The notes: generated from the letters alone by a model not told the origin. Shown: positions 36,761 to 46,194, counted from the first letter of the stretch. The stretch is DNA of 64,000 nt from Saccharofermentans sp. (GCA_024684815.1 JAIKWL010000065.1:1-64000), one strand, 5' to 3'. Program-made: numbers and translations.

Positions 36761-37317
36761 ATCCCAAACCTCCCGGCTGCCTTATATAGTAAAACCAAAG
36801 TCTTGGCATCCTGTATCTCATTGTTTTCAGCCATCTCCAGAGCCTTATTCAGCGGCATCTTTACCGTAGCCAGATATTCATTCGGATCAGGCTCGCCGCC
36901 TTTATACTCAAGACCGGTGCCAATGAACAGACTGATCACTTCAGAACAATAACCCGGAGTGGCAGCTATGGCGCCGGCACTTTCTATATTCCTGGCGATA
37001 AACCCTGTCTCTTCCGTAATCTCCCTGCTCACACATGAAAGAGGATCTTCATCCTTTTCAAGCTTGCCTGCGGGAGCTTCAAGCATCACCTTTTCAAACG
37101 GACTCCTGAACTGTCTGACCAGATAGCAGTTACCCTGATCATCAACGGGCAGTATGCATGCTCCGCCGGGATGTTTTACTATCTCTCTGACAGCAGGCTT
37201 ACCTTCCGGGGTAAGTATCTTCTTTACTTCAACATCGAAAACCCTGCCTTCAAAGACCGTTATCGAATCCACGGTCTTTTCGAAAAGCATATCTTCACTG
37301 CAATTGATCTTCCCCAT
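36757..37317 (-). CDS. Nudix hydrolase, ADP-ribose pyrophosphatase type
   Basis: This 186-residue enzyme has the Nudix box GKLEKDEDPLSCVSREITEETGF (GX5EX7REUXEEXGU) and the flanking VRQFRSPFEKVMLEAPAGK typical of NudF-like ADP-ribose pyrophosphatases. It probably hydrolyses ADP-ribose or related sugar nucleotides. The ends overlap rnhA by one base and ftsK by four, so translation is coupled. Confidence 0.9.
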   Translation of the reverse strand: MGKINCSEDMLFEKTVDSITVFEGRVFDVEVKKILTPEGKPAVREIVKHPGGACILPVDDQGNCYLVRQFRSPFEKVMLEAPAGKLEKDEDPLSCVSREITEETGFIARNIESAGAIAATPGYCSEVISLFIGTGLEYKGGEPDPNEYLATVKMPLNKALEMAENNEIQDAKTLVLLYKAAGRFGI

Positions 37318-37781
37318 CAGGATTTCCCCTTATTTCCGCTTATCTTTTTCCATTCAGCGACAGCAAGTTCGTCGCAACGGTTATTGAATTCGTTATCAGC
37401 ATGACCCTTGACTTTTATAAACTTCACATCATGCATTGAAGTAAGCCTTATCAGTTCCTTCCACAGATCACTGTTGGCAACTTCAGCCTTAGCGCTGTTT
37501 TTCCAGCCGTTTCTGATCCAGCTGTCGATCCAGTTCTGTGTAAAGGCATTAACGACATATGCACTGTCACTGTAGATCTCGACTTTACAGCGGCGCTTTA
37601 ATGCCCGCAGGCCTTCGATAACCGCCATTAGTTCCATACGGTTATTCGTTGTGTTATCTTCACCGCCTGAAAGTTCTTTTTTTACGCCGCCTGCCATAAG
37701 AACAGCAGCCCAACCGCCCGGACCGGGATTACCGGAACACGCACCGTCGGTATAGATTATCACTTCGTTGATAACTGCCAT
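37317..37781 (-). CDS. rnhA: Ribonuclease HI
   Basis: This 154-residue RNase H cleaves RNA in RNA:DNA hybrids. The catalytic acids are visible: Asp in IYTDGACSGNPGPGG, Glu in NNRMELMAV, Asp in EIYSDSAYVV and Asp in NNRCDELAV, with the basic handle around WIRNGWKNSAK. The start lies 17 bp after proC. The ribosome binding site is weak. Confidence 0.95.
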   Translation of the reverse strand: MAVINEVIIYTDGACSGNPGPGGWAAVLMAGGVKKELSGGEDNTTNNRMELMAVIEGLRALKRRCKVEIYSDSAYVVNAFTQNWIDSWIRNGWKNSAKAEVANSDLWKELIRLTSMHDVKFIKVKGHADNEFNNRCDELAVAEWKKISGNKGKS

Positions 37782-37798
37782 GCTAATCCGGGAAAGGC

Positions 37799-38602
37799 TT
37801 ATTTATTGCCCTTCATCTCCTGAGTCTTATCGTAAGCTGCAGTAACTGACTTGATAACAGCATTTCTTAATCCGTTCTCCTCAAGAGCCATAACTCCTGC
37901 AATCGTTGTTCCTCCGGGAGAGCAGACCATATCTTTCAACACTGCAGGATGCTTACCGGTCTCAAGAGCCAGCTTGCCGGAACCGGCAACAGTAGCTGCA
38001 GCTATCTTGAGCGCATCGGCTCTTTTTATCCCGAGACTTACTGCGGCATCGGCCATAGCTTCGATAAAGAGCATTACATAAGCAGGTCCCGTACCGGACA
38101 CACAGCCGATGGCATCCAATGTATTCTCATCGCAGAGAATAGTCTCTCCGCATGTATTAAGAAGCTCTAAAACAAACTCGGACTCCCCGTCGCTTAATCC
38201 GACAGGACATACTGCTGAAACACCAAGTCCGACCTGAGCAGGTGTATTGGGCATTATCCTGACGAACTTTCTTCCTTCACCCAGGATGCCTCCGATCCTC
38301 GCACATGTGACCGCAGCAGCTATTGAAAGCACTATTGCTTCAGGCTTTAAGTCATCCCTGATACTCTTCAGAGCGTCATCAAAATGAACAGGCTTTACAG
38401 CCATAAGTATATAATCTGCATCCTTAACCGCTTCATTTATCGAAGAAGCAGCGTTAACGCCTAATTCTTCAGCACATCCGGTGCATGCCTCCGTAAAAAC
38501 ATCGAAGCACCATGCTTCTTCAGGTCTGATGACTCCACCCCTGACAAAACCGCCCAAAAGCGCCTTGCCCATATTGCCGGTACCGATAACTGCTAATTTC
38601 AT
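37799..38602 (-). CDS. proC: Pyrroline-5-carboxylate reductase
   Basis: This 267-residue enzyme completes proline synthesis by reducing pyrroline-5-carboxylate with NAD(P)H. It has an N-terminal Rossmann motif (AVIGTGNMGKALLGG), VRIMPNTPAQVGLG and the C-terminal signature LKDMVCSPGGTTIAGV. The start follows TAAGGAGAAGGCTTT. It leads the run of minus-strand genes toward recA. Confidence 0.96.
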   Translation of the reverse strand: MKLAVIGTGNMGKALLGGFVRGGVIRPEEAWCFDVFTEACTGCAEELGVNAASSINEAVKDADYILMAVKPVHFDDALKSIRDDLKPEAIVLSIAAAVTCARIGGILGEGRKFVRIMPNTPAQVGLGVSAVCPVGLSDGESEFVLELLNTCGETILCDENTLDAIGCVSGTGPAYVMLFIEAMADAAVSLGIKRADALKIAAATVAGSGKLALETGKHPAVLKDMVCSPGGTTIAGVMALEENGLRNAVIKSVTAAYDKTQEMKGNK

Positions 38603-38658
38603 AAAGCCTTCTCCTTATATTAATATATATGCAGGCGACTTAAATCTTAACATTACCC

Positions 38659-38687
38659 TTGACATAGTGCAAACCAACGATTAAACT
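38659..38687 (+). promoter_or_regulatory. tRNA-Trp promoter
   Basis: TTGACA, 17-bp spacer, TAAACT. The predicted start is about 8 bp before the tRNA. Confidence 0.75.
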
Positions 38688-38701
38688 GTTCGTTGCAACG
38701 A

Positions 38702-38776
38702 AGGGGAGTGGCTCAACGGTAGAGCAGCGGTCTCCAAAACCGCCGGTTGCGCGTTCAAATCGTGTCTCCCCTGCCA
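38702..38776 (+). tRNA. tRNA-Trp (anticodon CCA)
   Basis: A complete 75-base cloverleaf: acceptor AGGGGAG/CTCCCCT, D stem GCTC/GAGC, anticodon stem GCGGT/ACCGC with loop CTCCAAA (anticodon CCA at 38734-38736), T stem GCGCG/CGTGT with TTCAAAT loop, discriminator G and encoded 3' CCA. It stands alone between its own promoter and terminator. Confidence 0.97.
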
Positions 38777-38779
38777 TTT

Positions 38780-38831
38780 AAAGGACCTGCTCATCGGTGA
38801 TCAGTTATCACTTCCGGGCAGGTCCTTTTTG
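38780..38831 (+). terminator. tRNA-Trp terminator
   Basis: AAAGGACCTGC pairs with GCAGGTCC, enclosing a smaller stem, and is followed by TTTTTG. Confidence 0.88.
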
Positions 38832-38874
38832 TTTCACTAAAAAATTGTCCCAATAAACTTAATCTGATTGTAAT

Positions 38875-39981
38875 TTATGTGGACTCTGTTACTGATTCTG
38901 TTATAGACTCGGTTACTGACTCGCTTGCTGTTCCTGACAGGTTCGCAAAATCCGAGTCATCGTAATTGGTTCCTATTTGGGAACTCTTTACCGCAGTCCT
39001 CGGAACAGCTTCGATCACGATGTAAGTAGTATCGTTGTTCTTTGTAGGGATCAGCCTGATAGCATAATTGCCTTTGACACTGTATTTCCCGTCTCCGCTG
39101 TAATCGCCAAGCATTCCCAGAGCAATATTCATCGCAACAAAGTGTTCCATATCAGGATAGAGTGTCTCCAGAGTATTGGCTGTATACATCCATACCGGGT
39201 TAACATCCTCATCGTAAGGAACATAGATCCTTATATATGCCATATAGCCATCGCTTCTTCTGGCCGCACCTTCAACACCGGCATTGGGATAATATCTGAC
39301 GGGACCTGCAAAATAATCCGCATATGATCTGCTTACCTTAAACTCTTCATTGTCACCCAGGATACTCGGAGTAATGCTGCGGTCAACATAAGGAACAGGA
39401 TTCAGTCCGATATCCAGTCCGCTGTTCATCAAAGAAAGCATCACTTCGGATTGATTGAATCTTGTCTTGAATTCCTCATATGTGATACCCATCGATTTTG
39501 TTGATGCTTCGGGCAGAACAAAGTAGATTCCCGAGATGATCAAGGCAGCAAAAGCGAGCAGGATCAACACCGGTATAAGAGGATCTATCTTGCATTTCTC
39601 GATAAAAGGAAGTTTTCTGAATTCCTCATTCTCTTTTTTGGTCTTAAGTTCAGCTTCAGAAACAACTGCCTTTTCCTCTGATACTTCAGCATCAGCTTCT
39701 TTATCTTCGGCAGCAGGTTCTTCTTTTTCATCCGCTTCACTGTCAGAAGATTCTACTAAATCATCTTCAGATTCACTTTCAGATGATTCTGTAACTTTTC
39801 CTTTAAACTCATATTCGGTTTCTGCTTCTTTTACCTCTTCATCCGTTTCGGAGTCTTTATCGGTTTCTTTTATCTCATCAACAGACGCATCATTATCAAG
39901 GCTGATCTTCTCATCTGCTTCTTGCGCGGTGATCTCATTATTCTTTTCAGGTGCTTTGCCCTTATTTTCAGATTTAGACAT
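38875..39981 (-). CDS. Membrane-anchored protein with acidic cytoplasmic tail
   Basis: About 368 residues, no family recognised. The N-terminal 135 residues are extremely rich in Glu, Asp, Ser and Lys and probably disordered. One membrane helix (LIPVLILLAFAALIISGIYF, about 147-166) follows, then an outside domain of about 190 residues. The C-terminus ends in a degenerate Ser/Glu/Thr repeat (SVTESITESVTEST). The ATG at 39981 follows a GGAGG; the frame is open five codons upstream. The layout, a type II single-pass protein, fits an envelope or secretion accessory factor, but no function is claimed. Confidence 0.75.
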   Translation of the reverse strand: MSKSENKGKAPEKNNEITAQEADEKISLDNDASVDEIKETDKDSETDEEVKEAETEYEFKGKVTESSESESEDDLVESSDSEADEKEEPAAEDKEADAEVSEEKAVVSEAELKTKKENEEFRKLPFIEKCKIDPLIPVLILLAFAALIISGIYFVLPEASTKSMGITYEEFKTRFNQSEVMLSLMNSGLDIGLNPVPYVDRSITPSILGDNEEFKVSRSYADYFAGPVRYYPNAGVEGAARRSDGYMAYIRIYVPYDEDVNPVWMYTANTLETLYPDMEHFVAMNIALGMLGDYSGDGKYSVKGNYAIRLIPTKNNDTTYIVIEAVPRTAVKSSQIGTNYDDSDFANLSGTASESVTESITESVTEST

Positions 39982-40108
39982 ACAGGAATCCTCCATTTTG
40001 ACCCGAATATTATAAAATTAAAGTCCGCACTTGTAAAATCTCTGCATTAAGCTTTCCAATCGTGTAAAATATCTGTTGTCGGAAAACATTTTTAAGGGGG
40101 ATAAATAA

Positions 40109-40813
40109 ATGCCGCATTTATTGATCTCGGGTGGCAGCCGTGGTATCGGCAAAGCGTGCGTAAAGCTTTTTTCCGGTAACGGTTATAAAGTATCTTCCTT
40201 CAGCCGTACCGGAGTTCCGGACGATGCAATTGACGGCGTATCATATTTTGCATGCGATGTCAGGGATCCTGATTCTGCAACAAGAACCGTTCAGGAAGCC
40301 GTCGAAATGAATGGACCTGTTGATGTGCTTATCTCCAACGCCGGTATAGCACAGTCAGGACTTGCCCAGGATATGAAGTATGAGGACTACAGGAACATAA
40401 TGGATACAAATTTCGGAGGCCTCTTTAATCTTTCCGGCGCAGTTATTCCTCTGATGGTAAGACAAGGAAGCGGTGTAATACTTGCCGTATCCTCAATGTG
40501 GGGACAGACCGGTGCTTCTTGTGAGGCTCTTTATTCAGCAAGCAAGGGCGCCGTTGATTCATATATAAAAGCACTTGCAAAAGAATTAGGACCTTCCGGC
40601 ATAAGAGTAAATGCCGTATCACCGGGTGTTGTAAACACAGACATGATGAGCGGATATGATGACGATGCAAAACAGGTTCTCTGTGGTGACACACCTTTAG
40701 GAAGACTCGGCACACCTGAAGAGATTGCAGAAGCGCTGTTTTTCCTTCAGTCTGACAAAGCCTCATTTATCACAGGTCAGATCATCGGAGTAAACGGCGG
40801 ATACCTCATTTAA
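40109..40813 (+). CDS. Short-chain dehydrogenase/reductase (FabG-like)
   Basis: This 234-residue NAD(P)-dependent oxidoreductase has the cofactor motif SGGSRGIGKA, ISNAGIAQSG (the NNAG motif varied to SNAG), catalytic Ser in AVSSMWGQ and YSASK for Tyr and Lys. SPGVVNTDM and GQIIGVNGGYL are as in 3-oxoacyl-ACP reductases. It may act in fatty-acid synthesis or on another ketone; no fatty-acid genes adjoin it. The start follows AAGGGGGATAAATAA. Confidence 0.87.
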   Translation: MPHLLISGGSRGIGKACVKLFSGNGYKVSSFSRTGVPDDAIDGVSYFACDVRDPDSATRTVQEAVEMNGPVDVLISNAGIAQSGLAQDMKYEDYRNIMDTNFGGLFNLSGAVIPLMVRQGSGVILAVSSMWGQTGASCEALYSASKGAVDSYIKALAKELGPSGIRVNAVSPGVVNTDMMSGYDDDAKQVLCGDTPLGRLGTPEEIAEALFFLQSDKASFITGQIIGVNGGYLI

Positions 40814-40818
40814 TTGAA

Positions 40819-40847
40819 TTGTCCCATGTAATCATTTAGAATATTTA
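40819..40847 (+). promoter_or_regulatory. Likely citrate synthase promoter
   Basis: TTGTCC, 17-bp spacer, TATTTA, about 50 bp upstream of the citrate synthase ATG. Confidence 0.45.
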
Positions 40848-40897
40848 GTACTGTGTCTTTTTGTCACTGAATCTATGCCTCAGAAAGGAGAGGACTT

Positions 40898-42265
40898 ATG
40901 GCTTCCAATAACTATTCAAAGATCACACCCGAGATAATGCGTCTTGCCGAGATCTGCAAATCAAACGCCATAGATCCTGAGCTCTACACCACCTATGATG
41001 TCAAGCGCGGCCTGAGAGACATTAACGGTAAGGGAGTACTTACAGGACTTACGAGGATTTCCGAAGTCAATGCTACCAAGGTTGTTGACGGTGAGATCCA
41101 GCCCGCACCCGGAGAGCTTTTTTATCGCGGTATCAACGTAAAAGAGATGATCAAGGGTCAGCCCGAAGAGATGCACTGCGGTTTTGAAGAGACCACTTAT
41201 CTCCTGCTTTTCGGCAAACTTCCGAACGAACAGGAATTAAGGGACTTCAGAGTCCTTCTTGCTGAATCTCGTTCGAAAATGCCGAAGAACTTTTTCAGGG
41301 ACGTAATCATGCAGAAGCCCTCTTCCGACCTTATGAACAACATACAAAGAGGCGTTCTGAATCTATATGCTTATGATACACAGGCTGCTGACACATCCAT
41401 TCCGAATGTGTTAAGACAGTCCCTGGAACTGATATCGATCTTCCCGATGCTTGCTGTACACAGCTACAATGCAATGCGCTATTATCTGGACCGTGATTCT
41501 TTGGTAGTCCACAGACCAAGACCGGATTTATCAACTGCCGAGAATTTCCTGTATATGCTGAGAGCAGACAATAGATTCACACCGCTCGAAGCAAAGATAC
41601 TCGATGTATCTCTTATGCTTCACGCAGAACATGGCGGCGGTAACAACTCTACTTTTACAACACACGTTGTAACGAGTTCAGGAACCGACACATACGCTTC
41701 TGTCGTTGCCGCATTGAGTTCGCTTAAGGGCCCTAAACACGGCGGCGCAAACATTATGGTTGTCAAGATGTTCAAGGAATTGGAAAGAAGCATCTCAGAC
41801 TGGGAAGATAACGACGAGATCCTTGCATATCTTGAGAGGATCCTTCATAAGGATGCATTTGACCGTTCAGGTGTCATTTACGGAATGGGACATGCGATCT
41901 ATTCTGTTTCCGATCCGAGAGCACAGATCTTCAAGCGCTATGTTAAGGATCTCTCTGCCGAGAAAGGCAGGACCAAGGAATTCGAATTCTACGAAAGAGT
42001 TGAAAAGCTTTCGGCTGAGCTTATTGCTGCCGAACGCAGGATCTATAAGGGTGTCTCCGCAAATATCGATTTTTACAGCGGATTCGTTTATTCAATGCTC
42101 GGCATCCCGATGGAACTCTACACTCCCCTCTTTGCCATAGCAAGGATCTCCGGCTGGTCGGCACACAGAATCGAAGAACTCAACGGCAAGGGCAAGATCA
42201 TCAGACCCGCATATAAAAGCGTTCAGCCGAGAGTCGATTATCATCAGATTGGCGAAAGAGAATAA
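40898..42265 (+). CDS. gltA: Citrate synthase
   Basis: This 455-residue enzyme condenses oxaloacetate and acetyl-CoA. Catalytic residues are recognisable: histidines in LHAEHGGGNNS and YGMGHAIY, and the aspartate in ANIDFYSGFVY, with GPKHGGAN binding substrate. An N-terminal extension of about 50 residues is shared by the clostridial branch. In anaerobes this supports glutamate synthesis through a partial oxidative branch. No aconitase or isocitrate dehydrogenase adjoins it. The start follows AAAGGAGAGGACTT. 2-Methylcitrate synthase activity cannot be excluded. Confidence 0.92.
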   Translation: MASNNYSKITPEIMRLAEICKSNAIDPELYTTYDVKRGLRDINGKGVLTGLTRISEVNATKVVDGEIQPAPGELFYRGINVKEMIKGQPEEMHCGFEETTYLLLFGKLPNEQELRDFRVLLAESRSKMPKNFFRDVIMQKPSSDLMNNIQRGVLNLYAYDTQAADTSIPNVLRQSLELISIFPMLAVHSYNAMRYYLDRDSLVVHRPRPDLSTAENFLYMLRADNRFTPLEAKILDVSLMLHAEHGGGNNSTFTTHVVTSSGTDTYASVVAALSSLKGPKHGGANIMVVKMFKELERSISDWEDNDEILAYLERILHKDAFDRSGVIYGMGHAIYSVSDPRAQIFKRYVKDLSAEKGRTKEFEFYERVEKLSAELIAAERRIYKGVSANIDFYSGFVYSMLGIPMELYTPLFAIARISGWSAHRIEELNGKGKIIRPAYKSVQPRVDYHQIGERE

Positions 42266-42296
42266 GAACTTTCTGAATAATACTGAAACTAAGCTT

Positions 42297-42323
42297 AAGG
42301 GGTGCCTCAATTGAGACACCCCT
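42297..42323. terminator. Hairpin after citrate synthase
   Basis: AAGGGGTG and CACCCCTT close an inner CTCAATTGAG palindrome. No long T-run follows on either strand, so it is a candidate terminator only. It lies between convergent genes. Confidence 0.55.
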
Positions 42324-42380
42324 TACAAACCAAAAAGTTATTTACTTACAAGAGATAAAGACTAAAAGATCTGTCAAGCT

Positions 42381-42638
42381 TTATTTCTCATCTTCGACTT
42401 TTCCGAAAAGGTTAAGTCTGAAAAGCATTGCCTCGTCATCAGGATCAGAGCAGGAAATCTTTGCATTGCATACGATACCGCCCTCGATAAGCTTCATGAT
42501 ACCGGTGATCTGGCTGAGCTTACTCTTAAGGTTGAAGCGGTCACCTTCATCCGTAAGAAGTATTACGCTACCCTTGCACTCATCAAGTGCCTTCATAAGT
42601 GTTGCAACATCAATGTTGTCTAAGTAAAAAGCTTTCAT
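42381..42638 (-). CDS. Small conserved protein of unknown function
   Basis: This 85-residue protein begins MKAFYLDNIDV after a strong AAGGAGGTATTACAT site; the open frame to 42734 is an artefact. It has DEGDRFNLKSKLSQITGIMKL and an acidic SDPDDEAMLF. Short proteins with a similar LVTEEGDRLNLKSKLSQ pattern are widespread in clostridia and sometimes carry a misleading polymerase name; I recall this pattern but cannot verify it. No function is claimed. Its upstream region has a hairpin and paired repeats. Confidence 0.75.
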   Translation of the reverse strand: MKAFYLDNIDVATLMKALDECKGSVILLTDEGDRFNLKSKLSQITGIMKLIEGGIVCNAKISCSDPDDEAMLFRLNLFGKVEDEK

Positions 42639-42875
42639 ATGTAATACCTCCTTAAATGGTATAAATTCCTTTTTTACTATCCCCAAAGGCTTTCCCTTTG
42701 GACAACCTAATGCTACACTTCTTCCCGTTTTCACTCAATGGATTTGTTGAACATATTGCATAATGAACGCTTCTTGTTTTTGTGCATATTGCACAACTAA
42801 TTAAATGAGGATCCGGTACTTATATAAGTGTCCGGATCCCCTTAAACGCCTTATTTTATTGATCTTCATCGGCTA
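42639..42875. promoter_or_regulatory. Structured non-coding leader region
   Basis: This 237-bp gap holds a CCAAAGG/CCTTTGG hairpin near 42684-42703, two direct copies of CATATTGCA (42752-42760 and 42785-42793; the second sits in the palindrome GTGCATATTGCAC), and a GGATCCGG/CCGGATCC stem (42809-42839) with an inner ACTTATATAAGT palindrome. The last is probably the lysA terminator, though without a T-run. The repeats may control the 85-residue gene. Confidence 0.4.
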
Positions 42876-44144
42876 TTAATTGCCGATGAGCTTATCTGCA
42901 TATTTGGTGTTATCAAAAGTGGCGAAGTAATCATTTAATGTCTGTTCCCTTCTGATCTCTTCGACTGAACCGTCTTCCTTAAGAAGAAGTTCGGAACACC
43001 AGAGTCTTCCGTTGTAGTTATAGCCCATTGCAAAGCCGTGTGCGCCGGCATCGTGGATCGCAAGGTAATCTCCCATATCGATCTTCGGAAGCATTCTGTC
43101 TATTGCGAACTTATCGTTATTCTCGCAGAGGCTTCCTGTTACATCATACTTATGGTCACAGGGCTCATTTTCCTTGCCGAGAACGGTAATGTGATGGTAT
43201 GCGCCGTACATAGCAGGTCTCATGAGGTTGGCAGCGCATGCATCCACACCGATATATTCCTTATAGATATGCTTCTCGTGAACAGCCTTTGTAATGAGCA
43301 TTCCGTAAGGAGCAAGCATGAATCTTCCCATCTCGGTATAGATAGCCACATCTCCCATTCCCGCAGGAACAAGGATACGCTCAAACTGCTTTCTTACTCC
43401 CTCGCCGATAGCCATGATGTCATTTTGCGAATCTTCGGGTCTGTAACCGATTCCGACACCGCCCGAGAGATTGATAAATGCGAACTCGATACCGACTTTC
43501 CCGGATATCTCCGCAGCAAGCTCGAAAAGCTGACCTGCAAGAGTCGGATAATATTCATTCGTAACGGTATTGCTTGCAAGGAAAGCATGTAGTCCGAACT
43601 TCTTAACACCGAGTTCCTTAAGTCTTGTATATGCTTCTATGAGCTGTTCTTTTGTCATTCCGTATTTGGAGTCACCGGGATTATCCATAATGCCGTTGCT
43701 GAGCTTGAAAACTCCGCCCGGATTATATCTGCAGCTCATTACCTCAGGAAAGACAGGACCTAAGATGTACTCCAGAAAAGGGATATGAGTAATATCGTCG
43801 ATATTGATGATCCCACCGAGATTAGCGCAGAGAGCATATTCTCTTGCAGGAGTGTCATTTGACGAGAACATTATCGGACCGCCGACTGCATCTGCAAGGA
43901 TGAGCTCTGCTTCAGAAGAGCAGTCAAATCCAAAACCATAATCATTGATGATGTCCAGGATGTAAGGATTAGGTGTGGCTTTTACTGCAAAAAACTCATT
44001 GAAGCCCTTGTTCCAGGCAAAAGCTTCTTTTACTCTCTTACAATTCTCGCGGATCCCTTTCTCATCGTAAATATAAAACGGTGTATGGTGTGTTTTTGCG
44101 ATCTCTTCGATCTGGCTCTTAGTTACAAACGGCTTCTTTTCCAT
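42876..44144 (-). CDS. lysA: Diaminopimelate decarboxylase
   Basis: This 422-residue PLP enzyme makes lysine from meso-diaminopimelate. It has the PLP lysine in FFAVKATPNP, the glycine-rich phosphate loop NLSGGVGIGYRPE, the active-site cysteine in VTGSLCENNDKF and the AGAHGFAMGYNYNGR motif. The length and order fit fold-type III decarboxylases of the long clostridial branch. The start follows AGAGGGAAATACT. A TATAAT-type box at about 44210, next to the recombinase end, may be its promoter. Confidence 0.93.
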   Translation of the reverse strand: MEKKPFVTKSQIEEIAKTHHTPFYIYDEKGIRENCKRVKEAFAWNKGFNEFFAVKATPNPYILDIINDYGFGFDCSSEAELILADAVGGPIMFSSNDTPAREYALCANLGGIINIDDITHIPFLEYILGPVFPEVMSCRYNPGGVFKLSNGIMDNPGDSKYGMTKEQLIEAYTRLKELGVKKFGLHAFLASNTVTNEYYPTLAGQLFELAAEISGKVGIEFAFINLSGGVGIGYRPEDSQNDIMAIGEGVRKQFERILVPAGMGDVAIYTEMGRFMLAPYGMLITKAVHEKHIYKEYIGVDACAANLMRPAMYGAYHHITVLGKENEPCDHKYDVTGSLCENNDKFAIDRMLPKIDMGDYLAIHDAGAHGFAMGYNYNGRLWCSELLLKEDGSVEEIRREQTLNDYFATFDNTKYADKLIGN

Positions 44145-44243
44145 AGTATTTCCCTCTAAAAAACGTTATGAGGTAAGTTAACATTTTATTAAAAGAAATA
44201 CAAGTGGATTATATTGATAAGGCAGAATCGATTTCCAAAGATT

Positions 44244-45932
44244 TTATGCAGTCTTTCTTTCGCTTTCCATGCGTTTCACGACTTCATTAATCTCTTTCTC
44301 TGATGGTATATCAAACATTCCGATTGCGGTAAAGTAGATATCCACCTTGACATAATTCTTGCCATCGCGTTTTTCCTTGTCATGAATCTCAATCCTCTTT
44401 ATCAGAGTGTTGACTAATACCGGATCAAGTTCTGTTATCTGTGACAGCGTACGAAGCCTGTCGAAAAGATAGCGTAACTCCACGCCTTCTTTTTCTGTCT
44501 TGGCCAGTTTTGCCTGCAGATCCGTGATGGTCTTGTCAATTTCTTTTTGTTCAGCTTCATATGACTGAATGAGTTTTTCAAATCGTTCATCTGAAAGCTT
44601 CCCAAAAGCATTGTCTTCATATACACGCTTTGAGAGAAAATCAAGTTCGCTGTGTCTTTTTTCAGCTTGCGCAAGTTTCATCTTCTCCGCCTTAAGAGCT
44701 TCAGCTTTCAAAAGCTTGTTTCTCTCGTTGATCATATACATGAATACATTTTCATAACAGCGCACAAAATCCGCAAGGTCGCTTATAGCCGTAATTACTA
44801 TTCGCTCAATGACTTCATTCCTGATGTAGTGAATAGAACAGGAGTCCTTGCTTCCCTTATACTTCGAACATCTGTAGAAATCATATCTTGATCCGAAAAT
44901 CTTGCTGGAGCAGAAGTGGAGTTTGGATCCGCAGTCATGGCAGAAGATAAGTCCTGAAAACATACTTGTTTTACCGCTCTTTAATCGTCTTCTCCTGTTT
45001 TGGCGAAGCTCATGAACTCTCAACCAATCCTCTTCAGAGATTATAGCTTCCTGCTGATTAGGAATAATCTGCCGTTGTTCTTCAGGAACATGCGTTATTT
45101 TGTGAACTTTATAGCTCACAGTTGAATAAGCATTATTTACCATACAACCAGTGTACTTCCTGTTATCAAGGATACTTGCTACAGTCGAACTTCCCCATCC
45201 ATATGGGTTACCGGGAATTAGAACAGAATAGTTCCGACCAATCGAATCGTAATAAGCATTGGGTGTGAGCACCTTCTCTTCTTCGAGTCTACTCGCTATC
45301 TGCGCTGTTCCCAAACCTGAAAGAAACAGATCAAAAATACGTCTTACGGTTTTAGCCGCTTCCTCGTCTACCAACCATTTCTCCATGTCGTCCTCATCAC
45401 GGACATAACCGAAGGGAATCCTGTGAGATACACGCATATTGTGTTCAGACTTTGTCTTCCACACCTGTCGTATCTTCTTGGAAGTCTGTGCAGCATACCA
45501 TTCATTGAATATTGTATGGAACGGCATTATCTCTACGCCTTCGCCTGTAGCGGTGTTCACATGCTCCTGTATCGCAATGAAAGTGATACCCAAGGAAGGA
45601 TAGACAATCTGTGTAAGACGTCCCATCTCGGTCTGCTCACGTCCGAATCTGGAAAGATCCTTGACGATTATTGTCCCGACTTTTCCGGCTTCGGCAAGAG
45701 CTTCCATCTCCTTGAACCCCGGACGATCGAAAGTAGTACCAGAAATACCATCATCTACGAAGAATCTCGTGTTATGGTATCCATTCTTCTTGCAATAGTC
45801 CTGAAGTATCTGTTTCTGGTTCTTGATGGAATTGGATTCCTCATCTGACTGCTTGTCTGCGTCATCAACTGATAATCTGCAGTAAAGCGCTGTTATTTTA
45901 TTGTCATTGCCCTTTATATCTGATGTTGTCAT
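44244..45932 (-). CDS. Large serine recombinase (Tn4451/TnpX-like)
   Basis: This 562-residue site-specific recombinase has a resolvase catalytic domain (LYCRLSVDD with Arg and Ser, DDGISGTTFDRPGF, VKDLSRFGRE), a recombinase domain (IPFGYVRDEDD; NPYGWGSSTVASILDNRKY) and a zinc ribbon (FCHDCGSKLHF...YRCSKYKGSKDSC). A long coiled coil and C-terminal tail follow. It should excise and insert DNA through a covalent serine intermediate. The ATG at 45932 follows AAAGGAG; the frame is open to 45968 across the end of the upstream gene. It lies one base after the TnpW-like gene, as in clostridial mobilisable elements. Confidence 0.93.
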   Translation of the reverse strand: MTTSDIKGNDNKITALYCRLSVDDADKQSDEESNSIKNQKQILQDYCKKNGYHNTRFFVDDGISGTTFDRPGFKEMEALAEAGKVGTIIVKDLSRFGREQTEMGRLTQIVYPSLGITFIAIQEHVNTATGEGVEIMPFHTIFNEWYAAQTSKKIRQVWKTKSEHNMRVSHRIPFGYVRDEDDMEKWLVDEEAAKTVRRIFDLFLSGLGTAQIASRLEEEKVLTPNAYYDSIGRNYSVLIPGNPYGWGSSTVASILDNRKYTGCMVNNAYSTVSYKVHKITHVPEEQRQIIPNQQEAIISEEDWLRVHELRQNRRRRLKSGKTSMFSGLIFCHDCGSKLHFCSSKIFGSRYDFYRCSKYKGSKDSCSIHYIRNEVIERIVITAISDLADFVRCYENVFMYMINERNKLLKAEALKAEKMKLAQAEKRHSELDFLSKRVYEDNAFGKLSDERFEKLIQSYEAEQKEIDKTITDLQAKLAKTEKEGVELRYLFDRLRTLSQITELDPVLVNTLIKRIEIHDKEKRDGKNYVKVDIYFTAIGMFDIPSEKEINEVVKRMESERKTA

Positions 45933-45933
45933 A

Positions 45934-46194
45934 TTACGTTGCTCCTTTCTGACAACCGGGCATAGCATCAGTATCTTCAGAATACTCCCTCATTTGGGAA
46001 GCGTCCACATTTTTCAAAAGATATTCCTGAAACTGCTTCATTACAGATACTCGGCCTTTGGGGTCATAATGCGTCTCTATCTCGAACACAGTATTTCCTG
46101 CATTTATGACAAAAGACTGCTCGCCATACTTTTCTATAGGCTCGAAAAGATCAGGATATATCAATTTCTTTCTTGCTTCGCTATCTTCTCTCAT
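45934..46194 (-). CDS. TnpW-like small transposon protein
   Basis: This 86-residue protein lies immediately upstream of the serine recombinase. The core YGEQSFVINAGNTVFEIETHYDPKGR-type segment, then a helix ending LLKN, fits the short beta-strand plus helix pattern of TnpW proteins that precede recombinases in clostridial elements. The N-terminus is charged. A role as a helper or regulator is inferred from position only. It is transcribed with the recombinase from a consensus promoter. Confidence 0.6.
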   Translation of the reverse strand: MREDSEARKKLIYPDLFEPIEKYGEQSFVINAGNTVFEIETHYDPKGRVSVMKQFQEYLLKNVDASQMREYSEDTDAMPGCQKGAT

